NCBI GenBank assembly: GCA_903828675.1
Contig: CAIKND010000187.1
Span: forward strand, 1-62,468
From: an uncultured Acidobacteriaceae bacterium
Lineage (GTDB): Bacteria; Acidobacteriota; Terriglobia; Terriglobales; Acidobacteriaceae
Direction of reading: 5' to 3'
Length of the DNA: 62,468 bases
Part shown: piece by piece, positions 24,922 through 35,415 of the stretch
How the letters are laid out: the number at the start of each line of letters is the position of its first letter
How positions within the stretch are numbered: position 1 is the first letter of the stretch
Program-made: the position numbers and the translations under genes
Notes under the pieces: generated by a model
Told to the model about the DNA's origin: nothing
What the model saw: the letters and a program-made list of their open reading frames with translations, nothing else
Database searches by the model: none

Positions 24922-26463
24922 ATGCCCATTAGTCGCCGAACCGCTCTTGAAATGCTTGCCGCCAGCTCCGCAATGGCGCTGCAGCCACTGTGCAAGGCCG
25001 GCCAGTTATCGCCGAGTAACCATGGCGATAAGTACGAACCGCAGTGGGAGTCGCTGCAGCAGCATGCGTGCCCGGAGTGGTACCGGGACGCGAAGTTTGG
25101 CATTTACTTTCATTGGGGGTTGTATTCGGTTCCGGCATTCGGCAATGAGTGGTATCCGCACTGGATGTATCTGCCTGGACGGCCTGAGTACGAACATCAT
25201 TTGGCGACTTATGGTTCGCTGGATAAGTTCGGCTACAAAGACTTTGCGGCAAGCTTTACCGCCGAGCACTTCGATGCGGACTCGTGGGTAACTTTGTTCA
25301 AGGATTCCGGTGCGCGCTTTGTGGGGCCGGTGGCCGAACATGCGGACGGGTTTTCGATGTGGGACAGCCGCATCAATCGCTGGAATGCGGCGCGCATGGG
25401 CCCGAAGCGGGACATCGTTGGGGAGCTGGAACGGGCGGTCCGCAAGCAGGGGCTGAAGTTTTATACGAGTTTCCATCACCAATGGCTATGGGGCTGGTAT
25501 TCAAGTCCGGTGGCCGAGGCGGATATCTACAAGCCGGAGTTTGCCGATCTCTACTGGGCGCAGAAACTTCCGGCGGGCGCGCAGGTTCCCAAGGATTACA
25601 GTTCAGAGAGGCCGGGCGCTTTTAATTATGCGCATCCCGATCCGGCACCTTCGACGCGGTTCTGCGAGTTATGGCGCGACAAGGTGAGGGAGGTTGTGGA
25701 TCGCTATCACCCGGACATTATTTATTTTGACACGCGCAGCTTCATTATTCCCGAGAAGTACCGGATGGAGATGCTGGCGCACTATTACAACGTGAGTTAC
25801 AAGGCGGGGCGCGAAGTTACGATCACTTACAAGGAAAACGACTTTGCCAAAGGCTCCGGGTTGCTCGATTTCGAGGCGGGGCAGTTAGCCGAGAAGGCCA
25901 GTTTTGTGTGGCAGACCGACGACGTGATGGACTGGGACTCGTGGGGCTATCTGACCAAGCCGAACTATAAGTCAGCGGGACGGATTCTGCATCAACTGAT
26001 TGACATTGTGAGCAAGAATGGCAACATGCTGCTGGACGTGGGTCCGAGGCCGGACGGTACGATTCCAGAAGAGGTGGTGAGCCGGTTGCGGACGATCGGC
26101 GATTGGCTGAAGGTGAATGGAGAGGCTATCTACGGGAGCCGGCCGGCGGAGCGGTTTGGCGAAGGGCCTACGAAGATAAAGGAAGGCATGTACGTGGCTG
26201 ATCATCACGTGGACTTCACCGCGCAGGACTTGCGTTTCACCACGAAGGGGCAGGCGTTTTATGTCCACGTGATGGGTGCGCCGGGGAGCGAGGTGCGCGT
26301 GACTTCGCTGAAACGGGATACGCCGCTGCCGTTTGGGGCGCTGCGGAAGGCGGAGTTGCTTGGCGGGGGAGAGTTGCGCTGGGAATGGGCGGCGGATGGG
26401 CTGGTGTTGCAGATGCCGGAGAAGCGGCCTTCGGATGATGCTTTGGTGATCCGGCTGAGTTAG
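24922..26463 (+). CDS. GH29 alpha-L-fucosidase (Tat signal)
   Basis: GH29 enzymes release alpha-L-fucose with retention. The start at 24922 gives MPISRRTALEMLAASSAMAL, a Tat-type signal; the frame is open upstream but adds no useful sequence. Family landmarks: AKFGIYFHWGLYSVPAFGNEWYP, DSWVTLFKDSGARFVGPVAEHADGF, KFYTSFHHQWLWG and the nucleophile-Asp segment YHPDIIYFDTRS, then NGNMLLDVGPRPDGTIP, which is a GH29 hallmark. About 513 aa after the chosen start. Followed directly by a block of palindromic repeats. Confidence 0.94.
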   Translation: MPISRRTALEMLAASSAMALQPLCKAGQLSPSNHGDKYEPQWESLQQHACPEWYRDAKFGIYFHWGLYSVPAFGNEWYPHWMYLPGRPEYEHHLATYGSLDKFGYKDFAASFTAEHFDADSWVTLFKDSGARFVGPVAEHADGFSMWDSRINRWNAARMGPKRDIVGELERAVRKQGLKFYTSFHHQWLWGWYSSPVAEADIYKPEFADLYWAQKLPAGAQVPKDYSSERPGAFNYAHPDPAPSTRFCELWRDKVREVVDRYHPDIIYFDTRSFIIPEKYRMEMLAHYYNVSYKAGREVTITYKENDFAKGSGLLDFEAGQLAEKASFVWQTDDVMDWDSWGYLTKPNYKSAGRILHQLIDIVSKNGNMLLDVGPRPDGTIPEEVVSRLRTIGDWLKVNGEAIYGSRPAERFGEGPTKIKEGMYVADHHVDFTAQDLRFTTKGQAFYVHVMGAPGSEVRVTSLKRDTPLPFGALRKAELLGGGELRWEWAADGLVLQMPEKRPSDDALVIRLS

Positions 26464-26481
26464 GGGTGGGGTGTATGCTTT

Positions 26482-26521
26482 CCCACCCTAGCCGCAAAAA
26501 CAAAGACGCGGCTAGGATGGG
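26482..26521. repeat. Variable-arm palindrome, copy 2
   Basis: Outer arm CCCACCC (26482-26488), inner arm TAGCCGC, 12-nt loop, GCGGCTA, outer arm GGATGGG (26515-26521), then GCAC. It lies 18 bp after the GH29 stop and may act as its terminator. Confidence 0.8.
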
Positions 26522-26557
26522 GCACCCGGCACCATGCGGAGGCGGAGTGCATGCTTT

Positions 26558-26592
26558 CCCACCCATTCCGCAAAAAACGCGGAATGGATGGG
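26558..26592. repeat. Variable-arm palindrome, copy 3
   Basis: Outer arm CCCACCC (26558-26564), inner arm ATTCCGC, 7-nt loop, GCGGAAT, outer arm GGATGGG (26586-26592), then GCAC. Same orientation as copy 2, 76 bp away, with different inner arms. Confidence 0.8.
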
Positions 26593-26629
26593 GCACGGAG
26601 CTTTTTGGCTGTCATGGAGTATAGAAGCT

Positions 26630-26670
26630 ACCGCGGATCCTTCGACTCGCTGCGCTCGCTCAGGATGACA
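26630..26670. repeat. Interspersed element ACCGCGGATCCTTCG...CAGGATGACA, copy B
   Basis: Second copy of the element at 21286, with a longer, partly dyad-symmetric centre (CGCTGCGCTCGC). It lies in the gap after copies 2 and 3 of the palindrome family, near the 3' end of the NtrC-type gene. Confidence 0.6.
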
Positions 26671-26757
26671 ATTCTCGTAGCTAGGTTCCTGACAACTAAA
26701 TGCATGAAGTGAGGAACTGGAAGATTGTAGCTGCGCCCCTGCGCGCGGTTGTACTTC

Positions 26758-28195
<1,438 letters not shown>

Positions 28196-28203
<8 letters not shown>

Positions 28204-31096
28204 GTACGGAATTCCTTAATAAGGGAAACTCAAGATGAAAGGTTGTGCCGGCGCCGATGGCGCTTTCGACATGGATCTTGCCGGCGTGCTCCTGAATGAT
28301 GCCGTAGGAGACAGAGAGTCCTAGCCCGGTGCCACGGCGATCACCTGGTTTTGGGGTGGTCTTGGTGGTGAAAAAGGGATCGTAGATGCGCTTGAGGTGC
28401 TCGGGTGCGATGCCTGAGCCGGAGTCGGTAACGATGGCGGCGACATGGCCGTTGACGAGTGTGGCGACGCGGAGACGGCCTCCTCCGGGCATGGCTTCCT
28501 TGGCGTTCAGGAGGAGATTAAGGAAGACCTGCTGGAGCTTGCCGGGGTTGCCGTTGATGGAGGGGAGTCCGCCGGCGAGATCGAGATCGACCTCGATCTG
28601 GGCGGTTTTGAACTGGTGTTCGAGCAGGGAGAGTGTGTCGCGAATGACCTGATTCAGGTCGGTGTCGCGGAACTCGGTGGTGGAAGTGCGGGAGAAGTTG
28701 AGCAGTCCGTTGGCGATTTCCGCGGCACGGAAGCTCTGCTGCGTGATTTTGTCGAGCACGGGACCGAGTCGGGTATCTCCGCGCAGTTGCTTGGAGAGCA
28801 TCTGGGCATAAGAGGAGATAACGGCGAGGGGGGTGTTGATTTCGTGGGCGACACCGGCGGCGAGCAGGCCGATGGAACTGAGCTTGTCGGCCTGAGCCAG
28901 TTGCGATTCAAGGGTGACGCGCTCGGTGATGTCATCGACCAGGATGATGCGGCCGACGGAGACGAAGTCCCGCGACAACAGGGGGGCGATGGCAACGTTG
29001 GCGGTGCGCTGTTCGCCGGCGCGGGTGGTGAGGCGGAACTTGTAAAGATGATGTACCCCCTGCTCGGCGCGGAAGCTGTCAAGAGCCTCGACGAACTCGG
29101 AGGGGAAAACATCCTTGAGTGGCTGGCCGATAGCCTCAGCGCGGCTAAGGGCGTACATGGCCTCCATCTGCGCGTTCCAGCTTTCGATGCGGTCGTCGAG
29201 GTCGAGGGCGAGGATACCGACGTTGATGGACTCGACGATGTTCTCGTTGAACTCCTTGAGCTTCTCGAACTCGCCGATCTTCTTTTCGAGGCGTGCGTAG
29301 AGGCTGGCGTTCTGGAGGGCGATGCCGATGTAGCTGGCGAGGGATTCGAGCAGTTCGACATCTTCAGAGGAGAGGAAGTCGCCGCCAATGGTACGTCCGA
29401 GGCCGATAACGGCGATGGTGCGGCTAGAGTCGGTTCCGTCTTTCGACTGTCCCGTGGCGACTCGACAAGGGAGGTAGTAGTTGAGGTCGAGCAGGGCAGC
29501 GGTGCGCTGCTGGTTCTCGGGCAGGTGGATGGCAGCCTGCGCATTTTCAAAGAAGATGTGGGAGTGGTCGTTGGCCTGGTCGAAGTCAAGGAAATCGAGG
29601 TCGAGGCGGTTTTGGGCGGTACTGACTTCAGGGGGGAGGCCGTGGGCGGCGGCAAGGCGCAGGCGGCGGGAATCTTCAGAGTCCCTGGCCAGGAAGATAG
29701 CTACGCGCGCTACGAGCAGAGTGCGGGGCAACTGCTGAACGATGGATTGGAGTAGAGCCTGGAGATCGGTTTCAGAACTGAGACCGCGGCCGAACTCGAC
29801 CAAAGCCTTGCGGTAGTCGTAGCGATGGCGGTCAAAGGCCTTGTCGACCCAGCCCTGGACGCGGCGCTTGAGGGGATCGAAGATGGCCGCCGCCACCATC
29901 ATGGCGAGGATAAAGGCCCACTCGCGCACTGCCTGGGGCACGGAGTTGTGTACCATCAGCGTGACCAGCGCAACGGTTCCGAAGTAACCACCAAGGAGCA
30001 TTCCGGTGGCTAGGGTGTAGGCGACACCGCGCTTGAATATCAGGTCTGTGTCCATGAGACGGTAGCGGACGATGGCCCAACTGAAGGTAAGGGGCAAAAA
30101 GACCAGCGACAGCCCGGCGAGGTTGGTGAGCAGATGCGGCGGGTTGAGGTCAAAGAGGAAGGGTATGGCGTAAAAGAGCGTGAAAGGCAGGACGGCGAGC
30201 AGAGTGCCGCGTGTAACCCACTTCAACTGCTGACGGAGCAGGGGTGTGTTTGCCTGGCCGTAGCTGCGCAAGAACAGGAGTGCGGCGAGGACGTAAAAGC
30301 AGGCATCGTAAGCGGTGGCGGTCTGGTAGAGCCGGTGCAGGAGCAGGCCGGTGGCCTCGCGGGTGAGGATGGACCAGAGCCAGAGGCCCAGCAGTCCGAC
30401 GCCCGGCGCGTAAACCAGCGGCAGCAGCCAGCGGCGGCGGAGAGACTTGAAACGCTCCTCAGGGAAGCTGAGGGCGAAGTGGAGGAAGAGGGCGGGCTGG
30501 AGGGATTCCGCCGCCACATTGGCCCAGAAGACGACGAGGTCGAGTCCCTGTAGACGCCCCGTGTACTTTAGGGCATAGAGGGCGAAGGAGACCAGGCAAA
30601 AAATGAAGAAGTGGGTGGCGCGCGGGGCACCCCAGCGGCGGAAGAGGACGTAGAACCCAATGATCAGGTAGATGAGTCCGATGACGCGGAGGCCGAGCGC
30701 GAGGCTTCTGTCGAGGGGGACGGGAATGACTTTGACGGGGGTGTCGAGCACCTCGCCGTCGCGGGTGATGGAGTAGTAGACCTGGCCGTAACTTCCGGCG
30801 CGGTAGAGTGCACGCTCAAGGCCTGCAAGGTGAACGATGGGAACTTCGTCGCAGGAGGCGCAGGTGGAGGCACCGGTGAGCAGGTCGTGAACGCGTATGC
30901 CTGCGACCTGTCCGGGCATGCCAGGGAGGACTCTCTCGGCTTGCAGTCCGCCGCTTGCCTCACGCCACCAGACGCCGTCGTCAGGCTGCTGGGACTGGTG
31001 CTCTTCCTGGAAATTGAGAACAGCCAACACGAAGAGAGCCGCTGTGGCCAAGGCCAGCAGCGTTGCCTGCACACGGTTGAATAATCCTGTCTCCAT
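28196..31096 (-). CDS. Multidomain sensor histidine kinase (PDZ-like, multi-TM, GAF, PAS, HisKA, HATPase)
   Basis: N-terminal TM helix, then a periplasmic region with a PDZ-like segment (ERVLPGMPGQVAGIRVHDLLTG) and a CASC motif, then seven or eight TM helices (to about residue 400). A GAF-type region follows (ALVEFGRGLSSETDLQAL onward), a PAS domain (NINVGILALDLDDRIESWNAQ), HisKA with the phospho-His in AAGVAHEINTPLAVISSYAQML, and HATPase with NLLLNAKEAM and DSGSGIAPEH. This layout matches PrsK-like or NtrB-like partners of NtrC regulators. I chose the ATG at 31096; a GTG at 31108 lies just upstream across a run of seven C. Confidence 0.9.
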
Positions 31097-31143
31097 GGGG
31101 GGGAGCACTCTTCTTCAAACTCTTGTGTTGCACGTCAGTTGCC

Positions 31144-31311
31144 ATGCAGGATAAATGGGCAGTGCGCCGCAAAAGGAAACGGCAATCGATAGAGAACATA
31201 CGAGATATTGACGCTCGTCTTCTTGAATCGTCAACGGTGGAGCAAAGGGAAATCTACCTGAAATGCAGAAAACAGTATGCGACTTACATGGAAAGGGATC
31301 AATCTATGTGA
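31144..31311 (+). CDS. Possible small basic protein
   Basis: A 55-residue frame from an ATG, rich in Arg, Lys and Glu (KWAVRRKRKRQSIENIRDID...). It lies in the 395-bp gap between the histidine kinase and araD, is AT-richer than its surroundings and has no clear ribosome-binding site. It may be a chance frame. The rest of this gap (31312-31490) shows only a hairpin (about 31459-31483, AGGAGGGCCGG with its near-complement) that could terminate araD. Confidence 0.3.
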   Translation: MQDKWAVRRKRKRQSIENIRDIDARLLESSTVEQREIYLKCRKQYATYMERDQSM

Positions 31312-31490
31312 ATTGGTAGATCTCTAAAGAGAGACAGTTTCCTGTTCAGATCATGAGTATACGGGTCTCAAGCAGAGATAGTTTACATGGATTTACGTGC
31401 TTTGATGAGAGCATTTTTCCTCTTGAAGGCTGCGTGGAGACTCTGCCAGGAGGGCCGGATGCCGGCCTCTCCTTTGAGGGACGTTTGGTT

Positions 31491-32195
31491 TCAGAGCTGG
31501 CCGTAGGTGGCCTTGGGGCCGTGCTTGCGGAGGTAGTGGTGTTCGGAAACGTACACCGGAATCCCGGAATCGGACGCACCGAGGAGGGTGCTGCGGAAGG
31601 CGAGACGGGCAATGTACTCGAGGACGTCCGCATGCTCGACGGCATCGGCTGGGGATTTGCCCCAGGTGAAGGGGGCATGGCCAGCGACAAGAACGCCGGG
31701 GACGGCGAGGGGGTCCAGGTTTTCCGTCTTGAAACGCCGGACAATGACCGCGCCGGTATTGCGCACGTAGGCCTCGTCGACTTCCTCGGCGGAGAGCGGT
31801 TCGGTGACGGGGACCGGTCCGTGGAAGTAGTCGGCGTGGGTGGTGCCGAAGCAGGGAATGGGGCGGCCAGCCTGTGCCCACGAGGTGGCGAACTCGGAGT
31901 GCGTGTGGACGACACCGCCGATCTGGGGGAACTCGCGGTAGAGCAGGGTATGGGTGTCGAGGTCGCTGGAGGGGCGGAGGGAGCCTTCTACGATGTTGCC
32001 ATCGAGATCGGTGACGATCAGGTCGGCAGGGGTCATGGTCGCGTAGTCGACGCCGCTTGGCTTGATGACGACCAGGGGCTGCTGGCCGGTGCGGTCAATG
32101 CCGCTGGCGTTGCCGAAGGTGTGTGGGGCGAGTCCTCGGCGGGAGATTTCCTGGTTGGCATGGAGGACTTGCTGGCGGAGAGCGGTGAGGAGCAT
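31491..32195 (-). CDS. araD: L-ribulose-5-phosphate 4-epimerase (class II aldolase family)
   Basis: AraD interconverts L-ribulose 5-phosphate and D-xylulose 5-phosphate. Visible motifs are the phosphate loop GNASGID, KPSGVDYATMTPADLIVTDLDG, the two Zn-binding histidines in VVHTHSEFAT and the third in AGHAPFTWG. The last residues (VSEHHYLRKHGPKATYGQ) are typical of AraD C-termini. The 234-aa length is standard. No araA or araB is adjacent. A LacI-type operator-like site lies about 30-45 bp before the start. It fits the GH127 arabinofuranosidase gene 3 kb away. Confidence 0.93.
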   Translation of the reverse strand: MLLTALRQQVLHANQEISRRGLAPHTFGNASGIDRTGQQPLVVIKPSGVDYATMTPADLIVTDLDGNIVEGSLRPSSDLDTHTLLYREFPQIGGVVHTHSEFATSWAQAGRPIPCFGTTHADYFHGPVPVTEPLSAEEVDEAYVRNTGAVIVRRFKTENLDPLAVPGVLVAGHAPFTWGKSPADAVEHADVLEYIARLAFRSTLLGASDSGIPVYVSEHHYLRKHGPKATYGQL

Positions 32196-32225
32196 GAGAT
32201 TTTCCTTGTCTGGGCGGCGGGATTT

Positions 32226-32240
32226 GGAAAGCGTTTACGG
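32226..32240. promoter_or_regulatory. LacI-family-like operator upstream of araD
   Basis: GGAAAGCGTTTACGG contains the AANCGNTT core (AAGCGTTT, 32229-32236) common to LacI/GalR-type operators, 31-45 bp before the araD start codon. The dyad is imperfect and only one copy is seen, so this is a weak call. Confidence 0.3.
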
Positions 32241-32450
32241 AACCAGTTTATCAACAGTTGAGGAGCAAGGGCTTTCCCGCAGGACGCCGGCTATTGTGGT
32301 GAGTCTGGAGTTCATCGAAGAACAGACGCAGACTCTTCGCTCACCACCCCCGATCTCCACCCCAAAGAGCAAAGGGGCACTTTGGGGACCACGGAAAGCG
32401 CTTGGGCCCCGTTGGCTCCTCATGAACGGTCCGATTGAGTGTTGTTCTGC

Positions 32451-32485
32451 CCCACCCATTCCGCAAAGAACGCGGAATGGATGGG
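32451..32485. repeat. Variable-arm palindrome, copy 4
   Basis: Outer arm CCCACCC (32451-32457), inner arm ATTCCGC, loop AAAGAAC, GCGGAAT, outer arm GGATGGG (32479-32485), extended by a GC pair on each side. It lies in the 371-bp gap between araD and the aldo/keto reductase gene; apart from the operator-like site near araD nothing else stands out there. Confidence 0.8.
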
Positions 32486-32566
32486 GCACGGTGCTTCGTT
32501 GCGGGGTAGACGCGGCCGTAGTGGGTACAACAATCGGTCGGAGAACCGGCTGCTCCTTGCTTCTTG

Positions 32567-33454
32567 TCAGCGCAGCCAGTAGGGGCGGGGGACGACTGCG
32601 CCCAGTTCCGCAAACTCGGCATCGGTGAGGCGGAAGGACGCAGCGCCCACATTCTCTTCGAGGTGCTTGACGGAGCAGGTGCCGGGAATGGGCAGGACGA
32701 CCGGGGAGCGGTGCAAGAGCCACGCGAGGGACACAACCGCCGTGGAAACGCCGCGGGTCTCGGCAATTCTCGCCACCGCATTATCCGCCTGGCGGCCCTG
32801 GGCCATGGGACCCCAAGGGAGGAATGCGATGTCGTTGGCCTGGCAATGGTCGAGCACGAAATCCCACTCGCGGTCATTGAAGCTGTAGCGGTTTTGGACG
32901 GCGACGATGGGGACGATTTTGCGGGCGCGCTCGATGTGTTCAAGGGTGACATTGGAGAGGGCGACGTGGCGGATTTTTCCCTGCTCCTGGAGCCGTGCCA
33001 GTGTTTCCATGGAGGCATCGAAGGATGTGGCGGGGTCGGGGACGTGGAGTTGATATACGTCGATGCGGTCAAGCCGGAGACGCTTGAGGCTTCCGGCGAT
33101 GGCCTCTTCAATGTGAGCGGGGCTGGCGTTGTGCTGCCAGACTCCGGGGCCGTAGCGCACCCAGCCGACCTTGGTGGTGATGACCAGGTCTTCGGGATAA
33201 GGGAAGAGCGCTTCCGCGATGAGTTCCTCAGAGACGTTGGGGCCGTATGAATCTGCCGTGTCAATGAAGTTGACGCCCAGTTCGACGGTGCGGCGCAGGG
33301 TTGCCAGGGCGGCATCGCGGTCGGCGGGTGGACCCCAGATTCCTTTGCCGGTAATGCGCATCGCACCATAGCCCATGCGATTAACGGTCAAATCTCCACC
33401 CAGGGTGATGGTTCCGGCTTGAGCGGCGGGGAGCGAGGTAGTAAAGGCGGCCAT
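32567..33454 (-). CDS. Aldo/keto reductase
   Basis: The NAD(P)H-dependent reductase fold is shown by the catalytic Asp and Tyr in NFIDTADSYGPN, the Lys in DLVITTKVGW and the His in DVYQLHVPDP. The C-terminal cofactor loop VVLPIPGTCSVKHLEENVGA is intact. The 295-aa length is normal. The N-terminal LGGDLTVNRMGYGAMRITG is typical of bacterial members acting on sugars or small aldehydes. The substrate is unknown; the neighbours araD and Gfo/Idh point to sugars. Confidence 0.9.
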   Translation of the reverse strand: MAAFTTSLPAAQAGTITLGGDLTVNRMGYGAMRITGKGIWGPPADRDAALATLRRTVELGVNFIDTADSYGPNVSEELIAEALFPYPEDLVITTKVGWVRYGPGVWQHNASPAHIEEAIAGSLKRLRLDRIDVYQLHVPDPATSFDASMETLARLQEQGKIRHVALSNVTLEHIERARKIVPIVAVQNRYSFNDREWDFVLDHCQANDIAFLPWGPMAQGRQADNAVARIAETRGVSTAVVSLAWLLHRSPVVLPIPGTCSVKHLEENVGAASFRLTDAEFAELGAVVPRPYWLR

Positions 33455-33559
33455 GCGGGAAGGGCTCCTTGGAGAAAGTTGTCAGGGGTCAGTGACATCG
33501 CCTTGCGAGAGCCTAGGAAATGTCCAAGCAGGCCCTGTTGTGAGGGTGACATCCCCCCA

Positions 33560-33711
33560 GGGGCTAAAGCCCTCGTTTATTTTCAGCTACTTGCGGCACG
33601 ACTGAAGTCGTGCCCTTTCAAAACGGCGACTCAACAAGAGTCTTTTCGCAGTCTGTAAAGCTCGTAGAACGGAGTTCTTTACGATCCCAGGTCCCAAAAT
33701 CGGGACCTGGG
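33560..33711. repeat. Cluster of three tandem hairpins
   Basis: GGGGCTAAAGCCCT (about 33560-33573), a perfect 8-bp repeat GGCACGAC-TGAA-GTCGTGCC (33595-33614), and a perfect 10-bp repeat CCCAGGTCCC...GGGACCTGGG (33686-33711, loop AAAATC) followed by GCACCC. All lie in the gap between the aldo/keto reductase start and the Gfo/Idh stop. The last resembles the variable-arm family in loop and tail but lacks its constant arms. Confidence 0.6.
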
Positions 33712-33744
33712 GCACCCAGAGTTGCCGCAACAAGTGGGAAGAGT

Positions 33745-35064
33745 CTAGAGGGTGACTTCCCAGCCCTTTTCGTAGTCGCGTCCCCAGAGCTTCATGGCTT
33801 CGGGGTCGTTTTTGATGTGGCCGTTTTTGGTGTCGAGGTGGAGGGTGCGGCCGGTGAAATAGGCGATGTTGGAGAGCAGCAGCATGGTTACAGCTACGTT
33901 TGCTATCTGAATGGGCGAGTTGAGCTTCTCTCCGGTTTTGATTGCACTGATGAAGTTGGCGAAATGAACGTCGGTCATGGTGTCGATACCGAGGGTGTCG
34001 GCGGAGGTGGTGGTTTTGCCGGTCTGGAACTGGTCGATCTGCTTGCCCTTCCAGTCGTAGACGTCGTAACCGTCGCGGTCAATGACGACGGTGCCCTTGG
34101 TGCCCATGATGACGGAGCCACGCTCGCGGCCGTAGACCTTCATACCCTGGGAGCAGCGGCCTTCCCAGGTGATGATCTTGTCAGAGTAGCCGAAGTTGGT
34201 TACGAGGGTGTCGTAGAACTCCCAGTCGTCCTGGAACTGGAAGCGGCCGCCGGTCGCGGTGACGGTCTCAGGGTACTCAGCCTGGAGAGCCCAGCGGCAG
34301 ACGTCAATTTCATGCGTGCCGTTGTTGAGGGTTTCGCCGGTGCCGTAGCGGCGGAGCCAGTGCCAGTTGTAGGGGTGAACGTTGTCGACGTATTCGTGGC
34401 GCGGAGCCGGACCCTGCCAGAGATCCCAGTTGAGCCACTCGGGCACGGGGGCGGGCTTGCCGTGGCCCATGGACTGACGGGTGTTCACGTAGAAGGCCTT
34501 GGCCATGTACGGGGTGCCGATGTAGCCATCGTGGATCTTCTTGATCATCTCGATGGAGTAGTCGGAGGAGCGCTGCTGGTCGCCGACCTGCACGCACTTC
34601 TTGTACTTCTCCTGGGCGAGAACGAGCAGTTCGCCCTCGCGGGCGTTGTGGCTGGACGGCTTTTCGACATAGACGTGCTTTCCGGCCTTGAGGCCAAGCA
34701 CCGCCATGGGGGTGTGCCAATGATCGGGAGTGGCGACGGTGATGGCATCGACATCCTTGGAATCGAGCATGCGCCGGAAATCCTGTTCGGCCTTGGGCGC
34801 ATAGCCGAGAGCCTTCTCGGCCGCGCCGGCGAATTTGGCAAGGATGTGTGCGTCGACATCGCAGCAATAGGCGACGCGCGCGGTCTTGCTGTTGTTTTTC
34901 AATGCGGAAAGATGCGCGTAACCGCGGCCATTGAGGCCGTTGATGGCAAAATTCAGGCGGTCGTTGGCGCCGAGAATCTGGCCGTAACTTTTTGCCGAGG
35001 ACGCGAATGCCGTTGTGGCCACACCAGCCGCAAGGCCATTGACGAAGGTTCGCCGAGAAATCAT
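33745..35064 (-). CDS. Gfo/Idh/MocA-family oxidoreductase (Tat signal)
   Basis: The start at 35064 has GGAGAG 5-6 bp before it and gives MISRRTFVNGLAAGVATTAFA, a twin-Arg signal. The Rossmann part contains NGLNGRGYAHLSAL, CDVDAHIL and the conserved EKP segment HVYVEKPSSHNAREGE. The C-terminal part holds WHWLRRYGTGETLNNGTHEIDVCRWAL, with the His/Asp pair seen in exported family members. These periplasmic proteins act on sugars or glycosides; some are glycoside-cleaving. The substrate cannot be read. It is transcribed away from GH127, separated by about 350 bp without another gene. Confidence 0.9.
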   Translation of the reverse strand: MISRRTFVNGLAAGVATTAFASSAKSYGQILGANDRLNFAINGLNGRGYAHLSALKNNSKTARVAYCCDVDAHILAKFAGAAEKALGYAPKAEQDFRRMLDSKDVDAITVATPDHWHTPMAVLGLKAGKHVYVEKPSSHNAREGELLVLAQEKYKKCVQVGDQQRSSDYSIEMIKKIHDGYIGTPYMAKAFYVNTRQSMGHGKPAPVPEWLNWDLWQGPAPRHEYVDNVHPYNWHWLRRYGTGETLNNGTHEIDVCRWALQAEYPETVTATGGRFQFQDDWEFYDTLVTNFGYSDKIITWEGRCSQGMKVYGRERGSVIMGTKGTVVIDRDGYDVYDWKGKQIDQFQTGKTTTSADTLGIDTMTDVHFANFISAIKTGEKLNSPIQIANVAVTMLLLSNIAYFTGRTLHLDTKNGHIKNDPEAMKLWGRDYEKGWEVTL

Positions 35065-35415
35065 CTTGCTCTCCATTTATAGGTTCGAGCAACCAGAAGA
35101 GGCATCATCGCCATCGAGTGCTTCCGGCTGCGTTGATTAAGTTGCGATCTAAAACAAAATCGACCTGCGACAAGCCAGTCTTTTGCGCATTGCGTCCCCG
35201 CTGCAAAGTTCAGGTGGAGTGAAGACCCTCGTACACATTTACGGAGTCTCTACTGCACCCATTTCTTGGGACAACACAGTATATCCCCGTCCGCGAAGGG
35301 CTGGCAGGGATTGCAGGAGGGGCCGCTAGAGCAACTGGAAGTGGCCTTTGGCGGACGGGCCTGCCACTGAGCCGGTGGCCGCCTTATGATGGGTTTGGAA
35401 TGGGGAGAGATGGAT
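35065..35415. promoter_or_regulatory. Divergent intergenic region between Gfo/Idh and GH127
   Basis: About 350 bp without a gene. It must hold promoters in both directions. The part at 35130-35170 is AT-richer. No clear operator was found. Confidence 0.4.

Noticed and set aside
28445..29755. 436-codon plus-strand frame opposite the large histidine kinase
   Set aside because: Antisense frame caused by high GC; translation is Gly/Glu/Val-rich without family features.
33610..35082. 490-codon plus-strand frame opposite the Gfo/Idh gene
   Set aside because: Antisense to a gene with strong family motifs and its own ribosome-binding site; the first part is repeat sequence.
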